From: Methanobacteriota archaeon
GTDB taxonomy: Archaea > Methanobacteriota > Methanobacteria > Methanobacteriales > Methanobacteriaceae
Direction of reading: 5' to 3'
Assembly (NCBI GenBank): GCA_023409695.1
Contig: JAEYQZ010000048.1
Location: forward strand, 1 to 5,463
Length of the DNA stretch: 5,463 bases
Position numbers and translations under genes: made by a program. Positions 1 through 5,446 of this stretch are shown here, piece by piece (within the stretch, counting starts at the first letter, position 1; each line of letters starts with the position of its first letter). Under the pieces are notes generated by a model, which had not been told where the DNA came from, searched no databases, and saw nothing but the letters and a program-made list of their open reading frames with translations.

Positions 1-475
1 AATATTCTTCAATAAATAATTGGCCGGTGGTATAAAATCCAAATGCATTGCCTGTATATTTATCCCTAATTTCCTTGGAACGATCAACAATTAGATTCAT
101 TGCTTCATCCCAGCTCGCTTCTTCAAGTTTTCCGTTTTTCCGTATTAAAGGCTTTGTAAGCCTCTCTGAACTTTGATTTGCAATCCATCCATGAAGTCCT
201 TTAGGTCCAAGACGTCCTTTATTTACACGGTCTTCTACACGCCCTCGAACACCTACTATTTTACCATCTTTAACTCCAATATCCAAACCACAATCATTTG
301 AGCATAAGAGACATGCTGACTGTATCCATTCATCAGGTTCTTCCATAATCCTTTCATCTTTTCTTACAGGCCATTCTCCTTTATGAGGAGTCCTTTTACC
401 CCATACTTCTCTTATACTATCATGTGTCTGTTTTACAGTATTTGAATCATCTATACTACCTGGCGGATTTTTCAT
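1..475 (-). CDS. Molybdopterin (bis-MGD) oxidoreductase, N-terminal part, cut by the window edge
   Basis: My reading of the minus strand gives 158 codons with no stop from an ATG at 475-473 to the window edge. A perfect Shine-Dalgarno GGAGGTGAT (487-479) lies 3 nt upstream, which fixes the start. The protein belongs to the formate dehydrogenase / nitrate reductase-like superfamily. Residues 55-62 carry CLLCSNDC (Cys55, Cys58, Cys62), followed by VKDGKIVGVRG (68-78) and GRLGPKGLHGW (87-97), the usual N-terminal Fe-S module; the Mo-cofactor domain begins with RLTKPLIR and SWDEAM (121-126). The fourth Fe-S cysteine, expected at residue 90, is glycine. A roughly 50-residue extension precedes the first cysteine. 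From memory, the extension and the GRLGPKGLHGW segment resemble a bacterial 'molybdopterin oxidoreductase' group (actinobacterial members included) more than classical FdhA. Substrate and electron partner cannot be told from this fragment. It is divergent from hdrA. Family sure; exact function unknown. Confidence 0.9.
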   Translation of the reverse strand, partial: MKNPPGSIDDSNTVKQTHDSIREVWGKRTPHKGEWPVRKDERIMEEPDEWIQSACLLCSNDCGLDIGVKDGKIVGVRGRVEDRVNKGRLGPKGLHGWIANQSSERLTKPLIRKNGKLEEASWDEAMNLIVDRSKEIRDKYTGNAFGFYTTGQLFIEEY

Positions 476-478
476 AAA

Positions 479-487
479 ATCACCTCC
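479..487 (-). promoter_or_regulatory. Strong ribosome binding site of the molybdoenzyme gene
   Basis: Read on the minus strand this is GGAGGTGAT, a 9-nt perfect complement to the archaeal 16S 3' end, 3 nt before the ATG at 475. It settles the start codon and suggests efficient translation. Confidence 0.85.
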
Positions 488-504
488 AATAATACTAATT
501 ACTA

Positions 505-642
505 TATTTTTATTAATAATTAAGATATATTTTTAGGACTATGAAAAGGAGAAACTGTTAATAGTTTTGCAAGATTTAATAATAAAAATGAAATTCGATG
601 AGTATTTTTATTAAGTACAAAGGCGAACAATATTTTTATTAA
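505..642. repeat. Three exact copies of TATTTTTATTAA in the divergent spacer
   Basis: The 12-mer TATTTTTATTAA occurs identically at 505-516, 603-614 and 631-642, in the same orientation. The first copy lies by the molybdoenzyme promoter. The other two lie about 45-85 nt upstream of the hdrA TATA candidate. They may be binding sites for a shared regulator, or only low-complexity A/T sequence; composition makes chance matches easier. Apart from these repeats, the hairpin at 648-663 and the TATA-like boxes, I see no gene in 476-794; the longest ATG-started readings are only a few codons long. Confidence 0.4.
525..534 (-). promoter_or_regulatory. Candidate TATA box of the molybdoenzyme gene
   Basis: The minus strand reads AAAAATATAT here, about 50 nt before the start codon, so a transcript beginning about 25 nt downstream would have a short leader that includes the ribosome binding site. 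A second A/T run (TTAATAAAAATATAG, about 517-503) is an alternative. The assignment rests on position and composition alone in very AT-rich DNA. Confidence 0.35.
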
Positions 643-647
643 ATAAA

Positions 648-663
648 TTTCCCTTACGGGAAA
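648..663. repeat. Perfect inverted repeat TTTCCC-TTAC-GGGAAA upstream of hdrA
   Basis: Six-base arms TTTCCC (648-653) and GGGAAA (658-663) flank a 4-nt spacer. The G/C core stands out in an otherwise nearly pure A/T spacer. It ends about 25 nt upstream of the hdrA TATA candidate, so it would usually be untranscribed from that promoter. That favours an operator or activator site over an RNA hairpin. No regulator is identified. Confidence 0.45.
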
Positions 664-687
664 AACAGTAGGCCTTCAATGTTCTCA

Positions 688-708
688 TATATAAACTTTG
701 TATAAAAA
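688..708 (+). promoter_or_regulatory. Candidate hdrA promoter (TATA region)
   Basis: TATATAAA at 688-695 is the best archaeal TATA-box match upstream of hdrA; a second candidate, TATAAAAA, is at 701-708. Transcription would begin near 713-733, leaving a leader of roughly 60-80 nt before the ATG at 795. The choice between the two boxes is uncertain. Confidence 0.5.
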
Positions 709-785
709 AATAAATAGAAAAGTTTATCTGTATCGTTGATAGACCTACACCCATATACATAAAAATCATTCTCACACATGTGAAA

Positions 786-792
786 GGTGATC
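786..792 (+). promoter_or_regulatory. hdrA ribosome binding site
   Basis: GGTGATC complements the archaeal 16S 3' end over 7 nt and sits 2 nt before the ATG at 795. It lies downstream of the GTG at 780, so it can only serve the ATG. This decides the start. Confidence 0.75.
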
Positions 793-794
793 TA

Positions 795-2783
795 ATGGCA
801 GAAGAAAAAAAAGTAGAAACTAGTGAAGAACCTAAAATAGGTGTATATGTTTGTCACTGTGGTATCAACATCGGTGGTGTTGTTGACGTAAAAGCAGTTA
901 GCGATTATGCGGCCACACTTCCAAACGTTGTTGTAAGTGAAGAATACAAATATTTCTGTTCAGACCCAGGTCAGGAAAAGATCCAGAAGGATATTAAAGA
1001 AAAGGGTTTAAACAGAGTTGTAGTAGCAGCATGCTCACCAAGGCTCCACGAGCCAACATTCAGAAGATGTGTAAAAGAAGCAGGATTAAACCCATTCTTA
1101 TTTGAGTTTGCAAACTTAAGAGAACACGATTCATGGGTACACATGGATGAACCAGAAGCAGCAACTGAAAAAGCAAAAGACTTAACAAGAATGGCAGTTG
1201 CAAAAGCAAGATTATTAGAACCTTTAACCGCTGAAAAAGTTAGTGTTACAAACACAGCTATGGTTATAGGTGGGGGAGTTGCAGGTATTCAGTCAGCTCT
1301 CGATTTAGCTGACATGGGATTCAAAACTTACTTAGTTGAAAAGAACCCGACCATCGGGGGAAGAATGGCTCAGTTAGATAAAACATTCCCAACTCTCGAT
1401 TGTTCAATGTGTATTCTCGCACCTAAAATGGTAGATGCAGGAAAACACGAAAATATTGAATTATTATCTTACTCAGAAGTTAAAGATGTAGAAGGATACA
1501 TCGGTAACTTCAAAGTAACCGTAGAAAGAAAACCAAGATACGTAGACGAAGACCTCTGTGTAGGATGCGGATCATGTGTAGACGTCTGCCCAATAGAAAT
1601 ACCAAACTACTTCGACGAAGGAATTGGTATGGTCAAAGCAGCATACATCCCATTCCCTCAGGCAGTACCTCTCCTCGCTACAATCGATAAAGATTACTGT
1701 ATCGAATGTGGTCTCTGTGACCAGATATGTGAAAGAGGAGCAGTTAAACACGACCAGCAACCTGAAGAAGTTGAACTTGACATCGGTACAATCATTGTTG
1801 CAACCGGTTACGACCAGTTCGACGCAAACGAAAAACTCGAATACGGATATGCTGATAACGCAAACGTTATCACCGGATTAGAAATCGAAAGGATGATTAA
1901 CGCATCAGGACCAACAGAAGGTCACGTATTAAAACCATCTGACGGTAAACACCCAAAAAGCGTTGCATTCATATTATGTGTCGGTTCAAGGGATGAAAAA
2001 GTCGGTAACGAGTACTGTTCAAGGGTTTGCTGTATGCACTCCATGAAAAACGCTCAGCTCGTTAAAGACCACGAACCAGACACTGAAGTCACTATCTACT
2101 ACATGGATATAAGAGCATTCGGTAAAGGATTCGAAGAGTTCTACAAACGGTCACAAGAAAAATACGGTATTAAATTTGTCAGAGGCCGACCAGCAGCAAT
2201 TCTCGGAAACCCAGACCAGACCCTTACAGTAAGGGCAGAAGACAGCTTACTTGGAAAAGTAACCGAATACAACTATGATATGGTTGTACTCGCAGCTGGA
2301 CTCGTACCACCAGCAGGTGCTAACGAATTAAGACAGACCATCGGACTCTCCAAGAGTGCAGACGGTTTCTTAATGGAAGCTCACCCAAAACTCAGACCTG
2401 TAGACACACTCACTGAAGGTGTATTCCTTGCAGGTGTAGCACAAGGACCAAAAGATATTCCTGACTCCGTAGCACAAGCATCAGGTGCTGCAGCAAGAGC
2501 AGCAATTCCAATGGTTAAAGGTGAAGTGGAAATTGAACCGATTACTGCATACACCGATGAAGATGTATGTGGTGCATGTGCAGTTTGTGTAGAACTCTGT
2601 CCATACGGAGCTCTAGCAATAGACGAAGGCCATGCAACCGTTAACATAGCTCTCTGCCACGGATGTGGAACATGCGCTGCAGCATGTCCATCTGGAGCAA
2701 TGGACCAGAGCCACTTCAAAACTGACCAGATTATGGCTCAGATTGAAGCTGCAATGGGCGGAACCGGAGCACAATCCAAATAG
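795..2783 (+). CDS. hdrA: CoB-CoM heterodisulfide reductase iron-sulfur/FAD subunit A
   Basis: Cytoplasmic HdrA, 662 residues, about the usual length for methanogens. In the HdrABC-MvhADG complex its FAD bifurcates electrons from H2 (or formate) to ferredoxin and, through HdrBC, to CoM-S-S-CoB. Visible parts in order: an N-terminal domain with VCHCG (Cys20, Cys22), Cys55, Cys80 and Cys92; an FAD-binding GGGVAG loop (159-164); LDCSMC (201-206); an inserted ferredoxin with Cys255/258/261/265 and Cys302/305/308/312; a CSRVCC segment (Cys408, 412, 413); and a C-terminal ferredoxin with Cys592/595/598/602 and 621/624/627/631. Some Methanococcales HdrA are selenoproteins; here there is no in-frame TGA, so this is the all-cysteine form. 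The start is ATG 795, not GTG 780, because the ribosome binding site lies between them. hdrB, hdrC and mvh genes are not adjacent. The gene is richer in C-ending codons (CTC, ATC, AAC) than its neighbours, as expected for high expression. Confidence 0.97.
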   Translation: MAEEKKVETSEEPKIGVYVCHCGINIGGVVDVKAVSDYAATLPNVVVSEEYKYFCSDPGQEKIQKDIKEKGLNRVVVAACSPRLHEPTFRRCVKEAGLNPFLFEFANLREHDSWVHMDEPEAATEKAKDLTRMAVAKARLLEPLTAEKVSVTNTAMVIGGGVAGIQSALDLADMGFKTYLVEKNPTIGGRMAQLDKTFPTLDCSMCILAPKMVDAGKHENIELLSYSEVKDVEGYIGNFKVTVERKPRYVDEDLCVGCGSCVDVCPIEIPNYFDEGIGMVKAAYIPFPQAVPLLATIDKDYCIECGLCDQICERGAVKHDQQPEEVELDIGTIIVATGYDQFDANEKLEYGYADNANVITGLEIERMINASGPTEGHVLKPSDGKHPKSVAFILCVGSRDEKVGNEYCSRVCCMHSMKNAQLVKDHEPDTEVTIYYMDIRAFGKGFEEFYKRSQEKYGIKFVRGRPAAILGNPDQTLTVRAEDSLLGKVTEYNYDMVVLAAGLVPPAGANELRQTIGLSKSADGFLMEAHPKLRPVDTLTEGVFLAGVAQGPKDIPDSVAQASGAAARAAIPMVKGEVEIEPITAYTDEDVCGACAVCVELCPYGALAIDEGHATVNIALCHGCGTCAAACPSGAMDQSHFKTDQIMAQIEAAMGGTGAQSK

Positions 2784-2785
2784 AT

Positions 2786-2822
2786 TAAGGAACATTATTC
2801 CTTATCTTTTATTTTTATTTTA
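2786..2822 (+). terminator. hdrA transcription terminator
   Basis: A perfect 7-bp stem, TAAGGAA (2786-2792) with TTCCTTA (2798-2804), closes a 5-nt loop. It begins 2 nt after the hdrA stop and is followed by a T-rich run with three T blocks to about 2821. Hairpin plus T tract at the gene end suggests hdrA is transcribed alone. Confidence 0.75.
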
Positions 2823-2881
2823 CGGACTATTTTTAATTAATTAACTGTTTTAACTACTTATTTTAACAGATATAGTATATT

Positions 2882-2974
2882 CTAGCGTTATTTATTCATG
2901 CCATGCCTATTCCAACTAATTTTTCTATTAATATATCTGTTTAAAACATTTAAACAAAATTTAACGCTTTTTAG
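2882..2974. repeat. Nested inverted repeats in the hdrA-DUF169 spacer
   Basis: An inner perfect inverted repeat, TGTTTAAA (2938-2945) and TTTAAACA (2949-2956), has a 3-nt spacer. An outer pair, AGCGTTA (2884-2890) and TAACGCT (2962-2968), encloses it. CT at 2882-2883 and AG at 2973-2974 could extend the outer pairing across a short bulge. This lies within the 2823-3125 spacer, which otherwise holds only the DUF169 promoter and a doubtful 33-codon reading frame. It could be a structured RNA, an operator or chance A/T symmetry. Nothing identifies a known RNA family. Confidence 0.3.
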
Positions 2975-3053
2975 CAACTATATACCTGAAATACATTAAA
3001 AAATATTTATTTATCCATAAGTCCAACTTATTTCCAAAAACATATATTATTAA

Positions 3054-3061
3054 TATATAAA
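3054..3061 (+). promoter_or_regulatory. Candidate promoter (TATA box) of the DUF169 gene
   Basis: TATATAAA lies 64 nt before the start codon; transcription would begin near 3080, giving a leader of about 45 nt. It is the same octamer as the hdrA candidate box at 688-695. The hdrA terminator upstream supports a separate promoter here. Confidence 0.5.
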
Positions 3062-3125
3062 CTAAAGATCAAAATGTATTAAATTACAGTTTGTTTTTGA
3101 GAATTTTGTAAGGACGGGTTTAAAA

Positions 3126-3812
3126 ATGGATTACAATGAACTTGGAAATAAATTAAAGGAAATTTTGGAATTAAAAAATGATCCAGTTGCCATAAAATGG
3201 TCTGTAAAGGAACCAAGGGATATTGAAAAGGAAGAAGGTAAATCTAGATTTTGCACCAAACTAGACAAAGCCATGCATGGCGAAACTTTTTATGCAACTG
3301 CTGAAGAAGAGGAGTGTATGGGCGGTGCAAGATATTCTGGACTTAAAGACCCGAAAGAGTTTCCTGCAAATATGCAAAGCGGCGCATTTCTAGTTCCAAT
3401 GGGAGTTTACAAGAATATCCCTGCAGTTCAACGTTCGTGGAAAAATAATTTAAATGTAGAATGCGGGATTTTTAACGCTGTTATCTTTGCCCCACTTGTA
3501 AAAGCAGAATTTGAACCGGATGTGATATTTGTAGTCTGCAATGCAAAACAGGGAATGGAAATACTCCATGCAAATGCATACGATTCTGGCGCCCATGGAT
3601 TAGGGGCCGATTCAGGACCAATATGCAGTTCAATGGCCTCGGTTCCTTATATAACTGGAAAGGTCACTTATGGTTTTGGAGATGTGGGCTCAAGACAGCA
3701 TATGGATATTAGCCCAGAAGATATTATGGTCGCTATACCTGCAAGTGAATTATCCCGTATAATATCCAATCTAGAAGAAATGAAAACTAAAAAATTCTTT
3801 AGGGAAACGTGA
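3126..3812 (+). CDS. DUF169 family protein, function unknown
   Basis: A 228-residue soluble protein with no signal peptide or membrane segment. I recognise the DUF169 (COG2043) family, common in methanogens and anaerobic bacteria and without an established activity. Family-like signatures include NDPVAIKW (18-25), RFCTKLDKA (41-49), EECMGGARYSGL (62-73), VECGIFNAV (111-119) and ADSGPICSSM (161-170). Five cysteines (43, 64, 113, 138, 167) are spread across the protein, and several lie in these blocks, which would suit metal or cofactor binding, but no classic CxxC cluster is present. The ATG at 3126 has only a weak AGGA (3111-3114) upstream, spaced 11 nt, so translation may be modest; it is still the best start because the next residues look like the usual family N terminus. 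It has its own promoter candidate and no close partner gene. Codon use is AT-leaning, unlike hdrA. Confidence 0.85.
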   Translation: MDYNELGNKLKEILELKNDPVAIKWSVKEPRDIEKEEGKSRFCTKLDKAMHGETFYATAEEEECMGGARYSGLKDPKEFPANMQSGAFLVPMGVYKNIPAVQRSWKNNLNVECGIFNAVIFAPLVKAEFEPDVIFVVCNAKQGMEILHANAYDSGAHGLGADSGPICSSMASVPYITGKVTYGFGDVGSRQHMDISPEDIMVAIPASELSRIISNLEEMKTKKFFRET

Positions 3813-3943
3813 TAGAACTTATTTTATATTCTTAATTTATTCAGACACTTTTAATTTTGCAGAATTCAGTTTTAAAAGAAAAATCATACCACTATTTCAA
3901 TAAAAATCAGAATTTTCAGTGATTAAGTAGTCAATTTTGAAAG

Positions 3944-3951
3944 TATTTATA
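3944..3951 (+). promoter_or_regulatory. Candidate glyA promoter (TATA box)
   Basis: TATTTATA lies about 70 nt before the first possible glyA start. Transcription would begin near 3974, upstream of both start codons. A second T/A box, TTTATACATA (3961-3970), would move the start to about 3990, still ahead of both. The 3813-4012 spacer contains no gene that I can support. Confidence 0.4.
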
Positions 3952-3964
3952 CTCATTTATTTTA

Positions 3965-3995
3965 TACATAGTTATGTAAAGCTACTTAGTTACAT
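3965..3995. repeat. Two overlapping palindromes ahead of glyA
   Basis: TACATA-gt-TATGTA (3965-3978) is a perfect 6-bp inverted repeat. ATGTAA (3974-3979) and TTACAT (3990-3995) form a second perfect 6-bp pair that shares bases 3974-3978 with the first. They sit around the predicted transcription start, a fitting place for a repressor operator. No regulator is identified. Confidence 0.35.
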
Positions 3996-4001
3996 TTACT
4001 C

Positions 4002-4006
4002 GGAGG
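4002..4006 (+). promoter_or_regulatory. Ribosome binding site for the upstream glyA start
   Basis: GGAGG is 6 nt before the ATG at 4013. A second GGAGG at 4052-4056 lies 7 nt before the in-frame ATG at 4064, so sequence alone does not decide which start is used. Confidence 0.6.
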
Positions 4007-4012
4007 CAATCA

Positions 4013-5332
4013 ATGTTTAAAGATGAAAAATGTACTCCTGATGTCAAAAATGGAGGACAATTAATGTATGAAAACCAAAAATATGCTCTTAAAATCAAAG
4101 AAGTTACTAAAGAACATCACAGGTGGATGGAAAATAGTATAAACTTAATTGCAAGTGAAAACATAACCAGTACTGATGTAAGAGAAGCTCTAGCATCGGA
4201 TCTATCCCATAGATATGCGGAAGGCTTACCATGTGAGAGGCTCTATGAAGGCTGTGAATACATAGACACAATTGAAAACTTGACAATTGACCTATCCAAA
4301 AAATTGTTTAATGCTGAACATGCTAACGTACAGCCAAATTCAGGAGTTATTGCAAACTTAGCATCATTTTTTGCGCTTTTAAACCATGATGACCTTCTTA
4401 TGGCCTTAAATGTGCCTGTAGGTGGTCACATCAGTCACGCCGAAGTTAGTGCTGCAGGAATAAGAGGTTTAAGAATTCTTTCACATCCTTTTGACAGTGA
4501 AAACATGAACATTGATGCAGATGCTATGAAAAGGGATATTATAAAAAACAAACCAAAAATGGTTCTTCTTGGCGGTAGTTTATTCTTATTCCCTCATCCT
4601 GTAGAAGATGCTCGTGAAGCTGCAGATGAAGTAGGTGCAAAAGTTATGTACGACGGAGCACACGTACTCGGTCTCATAGCAGGTGGAAAATTCCAGGATC
4701 CTCTTAAAGAAGGAGCTGATCTTCTTGTTGGAAGTACTCATAAAACTTTCCCGGGACCTCAAGGTGGTATCATCCTTTGTAAAGAAGAATTAAAAAATAA
4801 AATAGATACTGCAGTATTTCCAGGTGTCGTAAGCAACCACCATCTTCACCATGTAGCTGCTTTAGGCATAAGTTTAGCAGAAATGCTTGAGTTTGGTAAA
4901 GATTATGCAGAACAGACCATTAAAAACGCTAAAGCTCTAGCACAGAGCCTTTACGAACTTGGTTTTGATGTCCTCTGCGAAGATCTAGGATTTACAGAAT
5001 CCCACCAGGTTGCCATGGACGTTAAAAAAATAGGCAGCGCTGCTAAAATGGCAAAAGATATGGAATCTAACAATGTTATCCTTAATAAAAACTTACTTCC
5101 ATGGGATGACCGTAAACGGACCGATGATCCATCCGGAATAAGGCTTGGTACCCAGGAAATAACCCGCCGTGGATTAAAAGAAGCCCAAATGGAAGAAGTT
5201 GCAGAGTTCATCAAAAAAGTAGCTATGGAAGGTAGAGATGTTAAAGCAGAAGTTACAGAGTTCATGAACCAGTACAACACTGTACACTACTGTTTCAGAG
5301 AAGATTTAGCTTACAAATACATTGATTTCTAG
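4013..5332 (+). CDS. glyA: Serine hydroxymethyltransferase (archaeal type)
   Basis: PLP enzyme of the cytoplasm that interconverts serine and glycine with a C1 carrier; in methanogens the carrier is tetrahydromethanopterin, giving methylene-H4MPT. It is 439 residues from 4013, or 422 from ATG 4064, the latter closer to the 417 of E. coli GlyA. Numbering from 4064: SENITS (31-36), HRYAEGLPCERLYEGCEYID (49-68), the GGHISH segment with His125 as the likely PLP-stacking residue, YDGAH with Asp197 and His200, STHKTFPGPQGG with Lys227 as the PLP-binding lysine, and SGIRLGT with Arg360 as the likely substrate-carboxylate arginine. All core catalytic residues are present. The family N terminus resembles MYENQKYALK, so I favour 4064 as the main start; the 17 upstream residues have a good ribosome binding site of their own and may yield a longer form. 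It has its own promoter and terminator and looks monocistronic. Confidence 0.96.
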   Translation: MFKDEKCTPDVKNGGQLMYENQKYALKIKEVTKEHHRWMENSINLIASENITSTDVREALASDLSHRYAEGLPCERLYEGCEYIDTIENLTIDLSKKLFNAEHANVQPNSGVIANLASFFALLNHDDLLMALNVPVGGHISHAEVSAAGIRGLRILSHPFDSENMNIDADAMKRDIIKNKPKMVLLGGSLFLFPHPVEDAREAADEVGAKVMYDGAHVLGLIAGGKFQDPLKEGADLLVGSTHKTFPGPQGGIILCKEELKNKIDTAVFPGVVSNHHLHHVAALGISLAEMLEFGKDYAEQTIKNAKALAQSLYELGFDVLCEDLGFTESHQVAMDVKKIGSAAKMAKDMESNNVILNKNLLPWDDRKRTDDPSGIRLGTQEITRRGLKEAQMEEVAEFIKKVAMEGRDVKAEVTEFMNQYNTVHYCFREDLAYKYIDF

Positions 5333-5360
5333 AAAGAAATCAATTTTTTCTACTTTTTTT
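5321..5360 (+). terminator. glyA terminator overlapping the stop codon
   Basis: ATTGATTTC (5321-5329) and GAAATCAAT (5336-5344) form a perfect 9-bp stem with a 6-nt loop. The left arm encodes the last three residues (Ile-Asp-Phe), and the stop TAG (5330-5332) lies in the loop. Two T tracts follow (5344-5349 and 5354-5360). Confidence 0.75.
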
Positions 5361-5435
5361 AAACTTTTTATGTTCTCACTGACAATTCAATTTCTCAATT
5401 TTAAACCTGAAATCAAATTCTCAATCAATATCTAA

Positions 5436-5446
5436 TTTTATAAATA
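5436..5446 (+). promoter_or_regulatory. Candidate promoter of a gene beyond the right edge
   Basis: TTTTATAAATA is a good archaeal TATA-box match downstream of the glyA terminator, with no gene after it inside the window. The spacer 5361-5463 also has four TTCTCA hexamers at 5373, 5392, 5418 and 5453. The target gene is not visible. Confidence 0.35.

Noticed and set aside
553..566. Imperfect dyad AACTGTTAATAGTT in the divergent spacer
   Set aside because: It is short, needs a G-U pair, and such dyads are expected by chance in A/T-rich DNA.
971..1255. Minus-strand 94-codon frame inside hdrA
   Set aside because: It lies wholly within hdrA and shows no recognisable motif; it is a shadow of the real gene. 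The same applies to minus-strand frames at 1572-1760, 2381-2719 and 2613-2795, and to the plus-strand frame at 1624-1881.
2898..2999. A 33-codon frame with a hydrophobic N-terminal part
   Set aside because: It has no ribosome binding site, and A/T-rich noncoding DNA readily gives Phe/Leu/Ile-rich short frames. It is not listed as a gene, only mentioned with the inverted repeats.
3848..3878. Weak inverted repeat CTTTTAA/TTAAAAG after the DUF169 gene
   Set aside because: The stem is nearly all A/T with a 17-nt loop and no T tract directly after it, so I would not call it a terminator. The T-rich stretch at about 3819-3842 may end the transcript instead, but evidence is thin.
4951..5280. Minus-strand 109-codon frame inside glyA
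   Set aside because: It is entirely antisense to the conserved GlyA C-terminal region, with no motif or ribosome binding site of note.
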